Source: Paraburkholderia rhynchosiae
Lineage (GTDB): Bacteria; Pseudomonadota; Gammaproteobacteria; Burkholderiales; Burkholderiaceae
DNA length: 64,000 nt
NCBI RefSeq assembly: GCF_002879865.1
Contig: NZ_PNXY01000010.1
Location: forward strand, 1-64,000
Direction of reading: 5' to 3'
The notes beneath the pieces are model-generated. The model was not told the DNA's origin, ran no database searches, and saw nothing but the letters and a program-made list of their open reading frames with translations. Positions 34,148 through 43,481 of the stretch are shown here, one piece after another (the stretch's first letter is position 1; every line of letters begins with the position of its first letter). The translations under genes and the position numbers were made by a program.

Positions 34148-35905
34148 TCAAGCTTCTATCTTCGACATGACCGCGGTTGCCGGGTCGTAGCGATAGCCCT
34201 TCTGTTCGAGGCGTTCGGCGAGCGCCGCGCTGATCAGCTTCTGCTGCGCGTCGCGCGAGATCAGATCGTGGTCCGGCTTCAGCCGCTCCAGTTCGGAGGA
34301 AAGCCGACGTAAAAGCGCGACCTCGGCGGCGCTGCGAGCCTCGAGGAACGTGACTTTCTGGTTGGTCATACTGAGCCGCTGTTTCAGCTCCTTCGCATGC
34401 GCGACCCACTGTTCGGCCAACGCGCGCAGCTCGCTGTACGCCTTCTCGTGCGTTTTGGCCTGGCTCGATATCTGACGCCGAAGTGAGGCGAGTTCGTCGG
34501 CCATAACGGCTTCCTTCGACTCCGTTTCCGGGAATGGTTTATCGGGGGACGAACTATCCGACGCGGTGCCTTGCTGTTGAACCCGCTCGAGCCGTTGGGC
34601 GTGCGCGCTTTCACGTTCGGCAAGCTTGTGTTCCAGCTCCGTCACGCGCTGTTCGGCGGCCTCTGCACGACGCGCCGCCGACGATGCATCGTGTGCGAGC
34701 CGGGTCGTCTCCGCTGTCGCCGCCGCATTGGCTTCGCTCATGGTGGCGAGCTGTTCGCGCGCCACGTTGAGTTCGTGCTGCACGCGTTCCAGTTCGCCGC
34801 GCTGCGCGGCTGCTTCGTCGTGACGAGCCGCATTCGCGTCGCGCTGCGCAGAGAGTTCGGCGCGGGCCTGATCCAGTTCGGTCTGCAATGCGGCGAGTTG
34901 CGCGAGGCTCTCGCTGGCCCGTGACGCGGCGTCCTGCGCACGCGATGACGCCGCGCTCGACTCTTCCGCCCAGCGCTGAACTTCCTTCGCGTGTGCGTCG
35001 CCGGCCTCGCCAAGCGTGGCGGCCTCGTGGCGCGCCGCGTTGCGCTCCTGGGTCAGACGCGCGATGTCTTCGTCTTTGGCGGCGGCTGCCGTGTTTAACG
35101 CTTCGCGCGCCTGACGTTCTTCATTGAGCGCGGCTTCGGCGGATTGCTGGCTGGCTTCTGCCGTCGAGGCGCGTTGTTCGGCTTGTGCAATACGCGCCTC
35201 TGCCGTGGACGCCCTTTCCTCAGCTTCTGTCATGCGTCGCTCGGCATCCGACGCCCGTTCGTCGGCTCGTGCAATGGCAGCTTGTGCCGTCGATGCCCGC
35301 TCCTCCGCCTGCGCAATCCGCGCCTCCGTCGCCGCCTCGCGCTCCTCGGTTTGCGCAACACGCGCTTCGGCCGCTACGGCCCGTTCCTCGACCTCGGCCG
35401 CGCGCTCGTCGGCGGCTTTCGCGCGGTCTCTCAATCCCGACAGCTCCGTCGCGAGGCGGTTCATGGCGTCTTCGGAAATGCTCAGCGCGTTCGTGAGCGT
35501 CGCGACGCGCTCGCGGGCCAATTCGGCTTCGGCCAGCGTGTTCTGGTACTCGGCAAGCGCCTCGTCGCGCTCGGCGGCGATCGCGTCGGCGTGCTGGCTC
35601 GCAACGGCAAGACGCTGATTGACGACGCGCTCGGCTTCCTCGCGGGCGCTCGCCCACACATTGCCGGCCGCATCCAGCATGGTTTGAGCGACGTTGTCCG
35701 GCAAGCCGGTCATGACGGGCGCGGCGTCCGACGCGGGCTCGCGAGCGTCGCGCCAGCGCTGCAAGGCTGCGGACACGGCGACAATCGAACCGCTGCGGAC
35801 TTCACCCCAGACCGCCAGCGCGGAAACTTTTTTGCCTTCGCTAACCATACGGTCCGCAATTTGAGCCACCCGGTCATCGGTGACGGTGTCTGGTTCCATG
35901 GACAT
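34148..35905 (-). CDS. KfrA-like DNA-binding protein with long alanine-rich coiled coil
   Basis: The ATG at 35905 is six bases after GAGG, giving 585 residues. The first about 110 residues carry the KfrA N-terminal DNA-binding region (RVAQIADRMVSEGKKVSALAVWGEVRSGSIVAVSAALQRWRD). A continuous Ala/Glu/Arg coiled coil spans about 110-500. It contains degenerate 14-residue repeats built on AEERASTAEARIAQ (about residues 180-270). The tail (about 500-585) is again helical and basic-acidic. KfrA of RK2 plasmids is a repressor and partition-associated protein; chromosomal copies of this size in Burkholderiaceae may serve nucleoid or segregation roles. No plasmid genes surround it. Confidence 0.8.
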   Translation of the reverse strand: MSMEPDTVTDDRVAQIADRMVSEGKKVSALAVWGEVRSGSIVAVSAALQRWRDAREPASDAAPVMTGLPDNVAQTMLDAAGNVWASAREEAERVVNQRLAVASQHADAIAAERDEALAEYQNTLAEAELARERVATLTNALSISEDAMNRLATELSGLRDRAKAADERAAEVEERAVAAEARVAQTEEREAATEARIAQAEERASTAQAAIARADERASDAERRMTEAEERASTAEARIAQAEQRASTAEASQQSAEAALNEERQAREALNTAAAAKDEDIARLTQERNAARHEAATLGEAGDAHAKEVQRWAEESSAASSRAQDAASRASESLAQLAALQTELDQARAELSAQRDANAARHDEAAAQRGELERVQHELNVAREQLATMSEANAAATAETTRLAHDASSAARRAEAAEQRVTELEHKLAERESAHAQRLERVQQQGTASDSSSPDKPFPETESKEAVMADELASLRRQISSQAKTHEKAYSELRALAEQWVAHAKELKQRLSMTNQKVTFLEARSAAEVALLRRLSSELERLKPDHDLISRDAQQKLISAALAERLEQKGYRYDPATAVMSKIEA

Positions 35906-36044
35906 GAACGCCTCGAAATTCAAAGTAAGCCGGCGGGGATCGAGCCTTCCGCGCCGTTGGTATCGGGGTATTTTACCTGGCAATCTTGTGATGCCGCGGC
36001 TGGGCGATCGGGCCTCGTCTGATGCTCACAGACAGCCGGCACCG

Positions 36045-37379
36045 TTACCCGCCGCTATACACCACTTTCCAGACCACGTTTCCCACGTCGTCAGCCACAT
36101 ACAACGCGCCGGTGCCGTCGATCGCGACGCCGACCGGCCGCCCTAGCGCATGTCCATCCGCGGTAAGGAAGCCGCTCAGGAAAGTCTCCGGCATACCCGC
36201 CGGCCGGCCACCGGCAAACGGCACGAAAACCACCTGGTACCCGCTGTGCGGCTTGCGATTCCACGACCCATGCTGTCCGACGAACGCGCCGCCCCAGTAA
36301 TGCGGTGGAAAGTTTTTGCCGCTGTAGAACACGAGCCCGAGCGATGCCGTGTGATTGCCCAGCGCGTAGTCGGGCACGATGGCGCTCGCCACCTTGTCGG
36401 GCCGTTGCGCCTTCACGCGCGTGTCGACGTGTTGTCCGTAGTAGCTATACGGAAAGCCATAGAAGCCGCCGTCTTTCACCGCGGTCATGTAGTCGGGCAC
36501 GAGGTTGTTGCCCAGTTCGTCGCGCTCATTGACCGCCGTCCAAAGCGCGCCGCTATCGGGTTGCCAGTCCATCCCGTTCGGATTGCGCAGACCCGACGCG
36601 AACACGCGCGACAGCCCCGTCGCCGGTGTGAATTCGAGGATGAGCGCGCGGCCCTCTTCCGCCGCGATGCCGTTTTCCGCGGCGTTGCTGTTGGAGCCGA
36701 CCGTGACATACAGGCGCCGGCCGTCGCGGCTCGCCACCACGTTTTTGGTCCAGTGATGATTGATCGGGCCGGCCGGCAAATCGGCCACTTTCTCGCCCGC
36801 TGCCGTGATTTGGGTGTCGCCTGCGTGATACGGAAAGCGCAATAGCGCGTCCGTGTCGGCGACGTAGAGCTGATCGCCGACCAGCGCCATGCCGAACGGC
36901 GAGTGAAGCCCCGAGATGAACACGCTACGGCTTTGCGCCGCGCCGCCCTGGCCGCGCAGCAACATGATCCTGTCGGGGCTCGGCACGCCCGCGCCCGCGC
37001 GCTTCATCACCTGCTTGCGGATCCAGCCGAGAATGCCTTGGCCCTTGTCGTGCTCGGCGGGCGCATTGCTCTCGGCGACCAGCAGATCGCCGTTGGGCAA
37101 CGCATAGACCCAGCGCGGATGCTCCAGTCCGCTTGCGAAAGCCGTCACCGTGAAGCCCGCGGGCGCCACCGGTGTGCTTTGAGCGTCGCGCGTCCGGACG
37201 GGCGCGATATTGACCGTCGGCAGCAGCGACGTTTGCGGCGCGGGCAGCTCCGGGTGCGGGCCCACGCCTTGGTCGCCGACGTCCAGCGCACTGGACGCGC
37301 AGGCCGCGAGACCCAGCGAGAACATCACGGCGATCGCGTTCAGATGCGTTTTGCTGCTTCTGGCGTGTTGATTGTTCAT
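36045..37379 (-). CDS. Sorbosone dehydrogenase-family (PQQ-type beta-propeller) lipoprotein
   Basis: The protein has 444 residues from the ATG at 37379; an in-frame ATG at 37406 is possible. The signal peptide ends in a lipobox (SLGLAAC, Cys27). The rest is a six-bladed propeller of the soluble glucose/sorbosone dehydrogenase class: [71 protein letters not shown] and [23 protein letters not shown]. Periplasmic oxidation of a sugar or polyol with PQQ is expected, although PQQ dependence is assumed from family. It follows a GH13 gene on the same strand by about 36 bases. Confidence 0.85.
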   Translation of the reverse strand: MNNQHARSSKTHLNAIAVMFSLGLAACASSALDVGDQGVGPHPELPAPQTSLLPTVNIAPVRTRDAQSTPVAPAGFTVTAFASGLEHPRWVYALPNGDLLVAESNAPAEHDKGQGILGWIRKQVMKRAGAGVPSPDRIMLLRGQGGAAQSRSVFISGLHSPFGMALVGDQLYVADTDALLRFPYHAGDTQITAAGEKVADLPAGPINHHWTKNVVASRDGRRLYVTVGSNSNAAENGIAAEEGRALILEFTPATGLSRVFASGLRNPNGMDWQPDSGALWTAVNERDELGNNLVPDYMTAVKDGGFYGFPYSYYGQHVDTRVKAQRPDKVASAIVPDYALGNHTASLGLVFYSGKNFPPHYWGGAFVGQHGSWNRKPHSGYQVVFVPFAGGRPAGMPETFLSGFLTADGHALGRPVGVAIDGTGALYVADDVGNVVWKVVYSGG

Positions 37380-37415
37380 TGCATTCGCCCCGCATTTCGG
37401 AGTCAAGGATCGCGG

Positions 37416-39080
37416 CTAAACTTCGCCGCGCCTCAGCAGATAATCGAGCCCGCCGATCCGATACCACCTGAACCCATACGGTTCGAGCACGACCGAATGG
37501 CGACCGTCGTCGCCTTCCTGGCTATGGTCGTCGGAGAGAAGGTTGATCAGCCGGTCCTGGCCCGGCTCCTCGCAGCCGGAGCGGAATTTCACCGTGCAGG
37601 CCTCGTCGCCAAAGTTGTGCATACACAGTACCGAGTTGTTGCGCCAGTCGTAACGCAGCGCGAGGACATCGCTTCGCGACGTGCGCAGCACGTCGAAGTC
37701 GCCCCAACTGATTTCGGGCACTTCGCGGCGCATGCGGATCATGCGTTCCATCCAGTTAAGAAACGAATTCGGATCGCGCCGCTGACTCGCCACGTTCACG
37801 CGCTCGAAACCGTAAGCGCCACCGGTTATCACACGAGACGGCGGCTTCGGGTGCTTCGTGAAGCCGCCATGCGGTTCCGTCGACCATTGCATCGGCGTGC
37901 GCGCGCATTCGCGCTCGGGCAGGCTCAGGTCGTCGCCCATGCCGATCTCATCGCCGTATCGGAACACCGGCGTACCCGGCAAGGTCAGCATCAGGCTGTA
38001 TGCGAGTTCGATACGGCGCCTGTCGCCCGCGAGCATCGGCGCGAGTCTGCGGCGAATGCCGCGCTCGTAGAGTTGCATGTCGGGCTCGGGGGCAAACGCG
38101 GCGAACACGGCCGCGCGCTGTTCAGGCGTGAGGCGGCCAAGATCGAGTTCGTCGTGATTGCGCAGGAACACGCCCCATTGCGCGGTGGGCGGGCGCGGTT
38201 TCGTCGCTGTCAGCGCCTTCTTCAACGGCGCGGTGTCGCCGGTCGCGAGCGTGTAGAACGTGTTCTGATTGAGCTGGAAGTTGAACATCATCTGCAAGCG
38301 CTCGCCCTGATCGCCGAAATATTCGAGGTCGGTATTGGGCAGCACGTTGGCTTCCGCGAGAATGATCGCGTCGCCCTGACGCCACTGCAGGAACTCGCGA
38401 AATGCCCGCAACATGTCGTATTGCTCGACGGGCTCGCGCACCTTCGGCCCTTTCGTCGAGATGACGAACGGCACGGCGTCCATGCGGAATCCCGACACGC
38501 CAAGCTGGATCCAGAACCCCATGATCTTCAGCAACTCGGCCTGTACGTAGGGGTTCGAGGTATTCAGATCCGGCTGAAAATCGTAGAAGCGATGGAAATA
38601 CCAGCGCTTCGCGTGCTTGTCGAAAGTCCATGTCGACTTCTGCACGCCCGGAAACACCACGCCGTCCTTCGCATTCGGCGGCTGCCTGTCAGACCAGACA
38701 TACCAGTCGCGATACCTGGACTCAGGATCGCTGCGTGCTTCCTTGAACCAGGGATGCTGATCGGACGTGTGATTGATGACGAGATCGATCATCACACGCA
38801 AACCGCGCTCGCCGCACGCGTGTGTAAATTCGGAGAAGTCGCCTAGCGTGCCGTATTTCGGATCGACGTTGTAATAGTCGGAGATATCGTAGCCATTGTC
38901 GAGGCCGGGCGAGGGCTGGAAAGGCATCAGCCAGATCGTCGTCACGCCGAGCCCTTGCAGGTAGTCGAGCCGGCGCAGAAGGCCCTGAAAATCGCCGACG
39001 CCGTCGCCATTCGCGTCCATGAAAGTGCCTACCGAAAGGCAATAGACGATGGCGTTCTTGTACCAGAGGTCGTTGAGCAT
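37416..39080 (-). CDS. GH13 trehalose synthase-like alpha-amylase family enzyme
   Basis: The protein has 554 residues, read from the ATG at 39080, where MLNDLWYKNAIVYCLSVGTF begins the catalytic barrel. The catalytic triad is intact: Asp201 in GFRMDAVPF, Glu243 in ILAEANVLP and Asp310 in LRNHDELDL; DLVINHTSDQHPWF is region I. The sequence best recalls maltose/trehalose-interconverting enzymes, but there is no fused maltokinase, and other alpha-glucan activities are possible. It is cytosolic (no signal peptide), divergent from a second GH13 gene only 48 bases away, and probably cotranscribed with the sorbosone dehydrogenase-like gene. Confidence 0.87.
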   Translation of the reverse strand: MLNDLWYKNAIVYCLSVGTFMDANGDGVGDFQGLLRRLDYLQGLGVTTIWLMPFQPSPGLDNGYDISDYYNVDPKYGTLGDFSEFTHACGERGLRVMIDLVINHTSDQHPWFKEARSDPESRYRDWYVWSDRQPPNAKDGVVFPGVQKSTWTFDKHAKRWYFHRFYDFQPDLNTSNPYVQAELLKIMGFWIQLGVSGFRMDAVPFVISTKGPKVREPVEQYDMLRAFREFLQWRQGDAIILAEANVLPNTDLEYFGDQGERLQMMFNFQLNQNTFYTLATGDTAPLKKALTATKPRPPTAQWGVFLRNHDELDLGRLTPEQRAAVFAAFAPEPDMQLYERGIRRRLAPMLAGDRRRIELAYSLMLTLPGTPVFRYGDEIGMGDDLSLPERECARTPMQWSTEPHGGFTKHPKPPSRVITGGAYGFERVNVASQRRDPNSFLNWMERMIRMRREVPEISWGDFDVLRTSRSDVLALRYDWRNNSVLCMHNFGDEACTVKFRSGCEEPGQDRLINLLSDDHSQEGDDGRHSVVLEPYGFRWYRIGGLDYLLRRGEV

Positions 39081-39128
39081 GCGGTCCGCGCGTGGCGCCA
39101 AAACAATCGATCGTCGAGAGGAATTGCA

Positions 39129-40709
39129 ATGTCGGAACTGGCATGGTGGCAACGCGGCGTGATCTATCAGATCTATCCGCGCTCGTTTCAGGACAGCAAC
39201 GGCGATGGCATCGGCGACCTCGCGGGCATCACCGCGCGTCTGCCGTATGTCGCCGAACTGGGCGTCGACGCAGTCTGGGTTTCTCCCATCTACCCGTCGC
39301 CCATGGCGGACTTCGGCTATGACGTCGCGGACTACTGCGATATCGACCCGATGTTCGGCACTCTCGCCGACTTCAAGCAATTCGCGGACCGCGCCCACGA
39401 ACTCGGCCTCAAGGTGCTGCTCGACTTTGTGCCGAATCATTCGTCGGACAGGCATCCATGGTTCGAGGAAAGCCGCTCGTCACGCGACAATCCGAAGCGC
39501 GACTGGTATCTATGGCGCGACCCCGGGCCCGACGGCGGGCCGCCCAACAACTGGCTAAGCCGCATGGGCGGCTCGGCATGGGAATGGGACGCGCATACGG
39601 GTCAGTATTACTACCACGCCTTTCTGCGTGAACAGCCCGATTTGAACTGGCGCAACCCGCAAGTGCGCCGCGCAATGGACGACGTGCTGCGCTTCTGGCT
39701 GGATCGTGGCGTCGACGGGTTCCGTGTGGACGTGCTGTGGCTGCTGATCAAGGACGCGCAGTTTCGCGACAATCCGCCGAATCCCGCGTATCTGCCGGGC
39801 CAGCCAGACCATCATCGGTTATTGCAGACTTACACCGAGGATCAGCCGGAAGTGCATGAGATCGTGCGCTCCATGCGCGCCACGCTCGACGAGTACGGCC
39901 GGCGCGTCCTGATCGGCGAAATCTACTTGCCGGTCCCGCAGTTAGTCAGGTACTACGGCGCAAAAGGCGATGGCGCGGACATGCCGTTCAACTTCCAGTT
40001 GCTCAACGCAAAGTGGCACGCGGGCGACATCGCGGGAATGATCAGGGATTACGACGGCGCTCTGCCCGAACACGCGTGGCCTAACTGGGTGCTCGGCAAT
40101 CACGATAATCCGCGGGTCGCGTCGCGTGCGGGCGTGGTGCAGGCGCGAGTAGCCGCCGTGCTGCTGCTGACGCTGCGCGGTACGCCGACGCTTTATTACG
40201 GCGATGAAATCGGCATGACGGATGGCGAGATTCCGCCCGATCAGGTGCAGGACCCGGCGGAGATCCGGCAACCCGGCATCGGTCAGGGACGCGATCCCGA
40301 GCGCACGCCGATGCAATGGGATGCGTCGCTGCCGAATGCCGGTTTTACAAACGGCAGGCCATGGTTACCCATTGCGACGACCAGCAGCGTGCGTGACCAG
40401 GACAGGGACGCGTCGAGCATGTTGTCGCTCTATCGCCGCCTGTTGTCGTTGCGCCGCAACAATGCCGCGCTCGTGCAGGGCACGATTGAGCACGTCACCG
40501 CGTATGGCGATGTGCTGACTTACGAGCGGCGTCACCGCGATCAGCGCCTATTCATCGCGCTGAATATGAGCTGCACTGAGGCCACCGTGCAATCGCACCG
40601 CGGCGTGGTGTTGTTATCGACGCTCGCGGGCCGCGACGGCCAGGCGCTTACAGAAGGCGTCAATTGTCTTGCGGCCGGCGAGGCGTTGGTCGCGTCTATC
40701 CGATCTTGA
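39129..40709 (+). CDS. GH13 alpha-glucosidase
   Basis: The ATG at 39129 follows GAGAGGA and gives 526 residues. WWQRGVIYQIYPRSFQDSNGDGIGDLAGI opens the barrel. Region I is FVPNHSSDRHPWF, the nucleophile is Asp201 in GFRVDVLWLL, the acid/base is Glu264 in LIGEIYLP, and Asp326 in LGNHDNPRV stabilises the transition state. The match is to alpha-glucosidases of GH13 (maltose, trehalulose or sucrose hydrolases). It has no signal peptide. The 3' end overlaps the convergent MDR oxidoreductase gene by 14 bases. Confidence 0.9.
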   Translation: MSELAWWQRGVIYQIYPRSFQDSNGDGIGDLAGITARLPYVAELGVDAVWVSPIYPSPMADFGYDVADYCDIDPMFGTLADFKQFADRAHELGLKVLLDFVPNHSSDRHPWFEESRSSRDNPKRDWYLWRDPGPDGGPPNNWLSRMGGSAWEWDAHTGQYYYHAFLREQPDLNWRNPQVRRAMDDVLRFWLDRGVDGFRVDVLWLLIKDAQFRDNPPNPAYLPGQPDHHRLLQTYTEDQPEVHEIVRSMRATLDEYGRRVLIGEIYLPVPQLVRYYGAKGDGADMPFNFQLLNAKWHAGDIAGMIRDYDGALPEHAWPNWVLGNHDNPRVASRAGVVQARVAAVLLLTLRGTPTLYYGDEIGMTDGEIPPDQVQDPAEIRQPGIGQGRDPERTPMQWDASLPNAGFTNGRPWLPIATTSSVRDQDRDASSMLSLYRRLLSLRRNNAALVQGTIEHVTAYGDVLTYERRHRDQRLFIALNMSCTEATVQSHRGVVLLSTLAGRDGQALTEGVNCLAAGEALVASIRS

Positions 40710-41724
40710 TGACGACCTTGCCTTTCGCGCGTCCTTTTTCGACGTAGGCCAGGGCGTCGTTTGTCGATTCGAATGGAAAAACTCGATCCACCACGGGGCG
40801 GATCGCGCCGGAATCGATCAGCGCGCTAATCTCGCGCAATTGCTCGCCGTTTGCTTGCATGAAAAGGAACGAGTAGTCGATGTCCTGGCTTCGCGCCTGT
40901 CTGCGGATGCGCAAGCTCAGCAGACGCATGACTAGTCCCACGAAAGCATTCGCGCCGATGTCTTTCGCAAAGGCAGGATCGGGCGGGCCGGAGATTGAGA
41001 TCAGCTTGCCGCCGCGCTTGAGCACTCGCACGGATTTCTGGAGCGCGTCGTTATCCAGGCTATTCAGTACGACGTCATAGTCGTGCAGTACATCTTCGAA
41101 GTTCTCTTTTTTGTAATCGATCACAACGTCCGCACCGAGCTGCTTCACGAACTCGACATTCGCCGTGCTCGTTGTCGTGGCAACGAAAGCGCCCACATGC
41201 TTCGCCAGTTGAATCGCAAATGTTCCCACTCCGCCGGAACCAGCGTGAATAAAAACCTTTTGCCCTTTCTTCAGATGCGCTCTTTCGATTAACGCCTGCC
41301 ATGCCGTCAAGCCGACCAAAGGCATGGACGCCGCTTCTTCCATGCTGAGTGTCTTCGGCTTGATTGCCACGTCGCTTTCATTCATCGCGATCAGTTCGGC
41401 AAAACTGCCGATCCGGTCCTGATGCGGCCGGGCGTAGACTTCGTCGCCTGGTTTGAACGACCGTACCTTGGACCCAACGCGGACTACGACGCCAGCCACA
41501 TCGTTGCCCAGAATCAGCGGCAGGCGATAAGGCAGAATGAGTTTGAACTCGCCGTTTCTGATCTTGCTATCGAGCACGTTGACACCCGCCGCATGGATCT
41601 GAACCAGCACATCGTTGTCCCGAAGGTCCGGGTCGGGCATTTCGCCGAACCGCAACGCCGCCGCGCCATGTCCATTACGTCTGCGTCCATTCCGTCCATA
41701 GCGATCGACGATAAATGCCTTCAT
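40696..41724 (-). CDS. NADPH-dependent quinone oxidoreductase-like MDR enzyme
   Basis: The protein has 342 residues. The medium-chain dehydrogenase/reductase fold is clear: a GroES-like N-terminus (VLVQIHAAGVNVLDSKIRNG, LGNDVAGVVVRVGSKVRSFKPGDEVYA) without the zinc-ligand Cys residues, then the Rossmann motif HAGSGGVGTFAIQLAKHVGA and GADVVIDYKKENFEDVL. It is therefore a zinc-free quinone/enone reductase type. It is the last of three same-strand genes (TetR, SDR, MDR) and is 51 bases after the SDR gene, consistent with an operon answering reactive carbonyl or quinone stress. Confidence 0.9.
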   Translation of the reverse strand: MKAFIVDRYGRNGRRRNGHGAAALRFGEMPDPDLRDNDVLVQIHAAGVNVLDSKIRNGEFKLILPYRLPLILGNDVAGVVVRVGSKVRSFKPGDEVYARPHQDRIGSFAELIAMNESDVAIKPKTLSMEEAASMPLVGLTAWQALIERAHLKKGQKVFIHAGSGGVGTFAIQLAKHVGAFVATTTSTANVEFVKQLGADVVIDYKKENFEDVLHDYDVVLNSLDNDALQKSVRVLKRGGKLISISGPPDPAFAKDIGANAFVGLVMRLLSLRIRRQARSQDIDYSFLFMQANGEQLREISALIDSGAIRPVVDRVFPFESTNDALAYVEKGRAKGKVVIKIG

Positions 41725-41775
41725 GATGTTTTCCTGCTCCCGTTGTTCGTGACACCTGTTGCGCGCGCCACGGCG

Positions 41776-42618
41776 TTACTTTTCAAGCACCGGAGACCCC
41801 GGCAGTTCGCGAAGATCGAGCCGCAGGTCTTTCCGTATTCCCGCGTCCATGAGGCCTGCAGGCGCGAATCTGCGCAGCAATCGCAGGCGGCTCGCCAGTC
41901 CGCCAGCGGTGTATCGCAGTTTCGGGCGGGCCGCGTTCGCGGCCTTCAGTACGACATCGGCCACGACGCCGGGTGCATCGGCATTGGCCATCACGTCCTT
42001 CAACGTGGCGGTCAAGGCCGCGCGAATATCGCGGTACTCGTCGAGCTTCGCATCGGCTTCGAGGAAGTTCGCGTCGAACTCCGTCTTCGTATAGGCCGGT
42101 TCGATGACCGACACGCGAATGCCTCGCGTGCGCAACTCATGGTCGAGCGATTCCGAATAACCTTCGATCGCGTGCTTGGTGGCGGCATATAGCGCACCAT
42201 AGGGCATCGGCAGAAAACCGAGCACCGAGCCGATATTGATGATGCGGCCGTTGCCCTGACGCCGCATGTGCGGCACGACTGCGCGCGTCATGCGCACAAC
42301 CCCGAAGAAGTTCGTATCGAAGATCGCCCGAGCCTGGTCGAGCGAACTTTCTTCCGCGGCGGCGGGCGCAACGCCGAAGCCGGCGTTGTTCACGAGCAGG
42401 TCGAGGCGCCCCTCGCGCCGCAACACTTCCTCCACGACGGCTTCGACCGACTCGTCGCGGGTGACGTCGAGCGGCAGCATCTCAAACGGCCTGCTAGCCC
42501 CGCTGGCTCCGCGCCTGCTGGTGCCGTAGACCTTGTAGCCCGCAGCCGCAAGCCGGGTGGCCGTCGCTTCGCCTATGCCCGACGAGGCGCCTGTAACCAG
42601 AGCAATCCTGTTCTTCAT
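41776..42618 (-). CDS. Short-chain dehydrogenase/reductase
   Basis: The protein has 280 residues. The cofactor motif TGASSGIG (9-16), NNAGFG, the catalytic Ser in INIGSVLGF and Tyr-Lys in YAATKHA are all present, and SRRG after the second strand suggests NADP preference. AAGGAAGG precedes the ATG at 42618. The C-terminal basic stretch (RLRLLRRFAP) is typical of classical SDRs such as the KR-like group found with TetR repressors. A palindromic candidate operator lies about 100 bases upstream. Confidence 0.9.
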   Translation of the reverse strand: MKNRIALVTGASSGIGEATATRLAAAGYKVYGTSRRGASGASRPFEMLPLDVTRDESVEAVVEEVLRREGRLDLLVNNAGFGVAPAAAEESSLDQARAIFDTNFFGVVRMTRAVVPHMRRQGNGRIINIGSVLGFLPMPYGALYAATKHAIEGYSESLDHELRTRGIRVSVIEPAYTKTEFDANFLEADAKLDEYRDIRAALTATLKDVMANADAPGVVADVVLKAANAARPKLRYTAGGLASRLRLLRRFAPAGLMDAGIRKDLRLDLRELPGSPVLEK

Positions 42619-42717
42619 GATGTCCTTCCTTTTACGGTTCCTTGATGCGTTAGCGCTTGAGCGACATGATTGCGACGATCATCTAGTGACGCTCAATTGC
42701 GCTAAATGTCCATTTAA

Positions 42718-42731
42718 ATGACGACCGTCAT
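42718..42731. promoter_or_regulatory. Candidate TetR operator upstream of the SDR-MDR genes
   Basis: ATGACGACCGTCAT is a perfect 14-base palindrome (arms ATGACG and CGTCAT around AC) in the 162 bases between the TetR stop and the SDR start. A near-copy lies just before the TetR gene. The palindrome CATTTAAATG abuts it at 42711-42720. Confidence 0.55.
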
Positions 42732-42780
42732 ATATACAGACGAACAAAAAACGCGTCGTGCACAAGCACTCAAGACGCGT

Positions 42781-43362
42781 TCAGCCGTTAGCAGGAGTGA
42801 AATGGGACAGGGCCGCTTCCCGCAGCGCGTCGCACAGTTTCGGGTCGTCGACTGCGCGCGCGAGTATCAATGTGCCAACCATCGCGGCGACGCTGATCAG
42901 CGCCCGCTCATGCGCGCCGGGTTGTCCCCACTCGGGCGATTGACGAGCCACGAGATCGATCATTTCCTTGATGCGACGCGTGGCCGCGCGCCGCACTTCG
43001 GGCGCCTGGCGCGGCATTTCGGAGCCCAGCGCCGCTATGGGGCACCCTGATTCCGGGTTGTGCAGATGTTCGTCGGACAAATAGGCATGCATCAGCGCCT
43101 GCAATGCCTCGTCGGGCGCGGCCGCCGCGGCGATCTTCGCGGAGATGGCGACCGATTCGGCGCCCGCGCGGTCCGCAGCCTCCGCCAGCATGGCCTCGCG
43201 CGACTCGAAGTGCGCATAAAAGCCGCCGTGCGTGAGGCCGGCGTCCTTCATGATGTCCGCCACGCCCGTGCCGCTATAGCCGCTGCGCCGAATGGCACGC
43301 GCGGCGGCCTCCACGATGCGTTCGTGAGTGGCTTCCTTGCGGCGCGGATCGGTTCGGGCCAT
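42781..43362 (-). CDS. TetR-family repressor
   Basis: The protein has 193 residues. The N-terminal HTH reads RIVEAAARAIRRSGYSGTGVADIMKDAGLTHGGFYAHFESREAML, the form typical of TetR repressors that govern SDR or MDR detoxification operons. The ligand domain includes NPESGCPIAALGSEM, with a Cys that may sense electrophiles, as in NemR-like proteins; that point is speculation. It heads the minus-strand TetR-SDR-MDR cluster and has a palindrome-like site 25 bases before its own start. Confidence 0.9.
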   Translation of the reverse strand: MARTDPRRKEATHERIVEAAARAIRRSGYSGTGVADIMKDAGLTHGGFYAHFESREAMLAEAADRAGAESVAISAKIAAAAAPDEALQALMHAYLSDEHLHNPESGCPIAALGSEMPRQAPEVRRAATRRIKEMIDLVARQSPEWGQPGAHERALISVAAMVGTLILARAVDDPKLCDALREAALSHFTPANG

Positions 43363-43386
43363 AACAGCAATGAGGACATCGTTAAT

Positions 43387-43400
43387 ATGACGGACATCAT
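43387..43400. promoter_or_regulatory. Candidate TetR auto-operator
   Basis: ATGACGGACATCAT lies 25 bases ahead of the TetR start. It shares the left arm ATGACG and the end TCAT with the perfect palindrome at 42718-42731, and GTCAT recurs at 43402-43406. Location in front of the repressor gene suggests autoregulation. Confidence 0.45.
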
Positions 43401-43481
43401 AGTCATTTTCCCGACGCTGCGCCAGCTAAATGTTGCATCCTCGTTCGGGCGCTGCACCGTATGTCGGGTTAAGGCCGAAAG

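Noticed and set aside
36903..38846. Long plus-strand ORF (647 codons) opposite the GH13 and sorbosone dehydrogenase genes
   Set aside because: Composition is Arg/His-rich without any domain, and it crosses two well-supported minus-strand genes.
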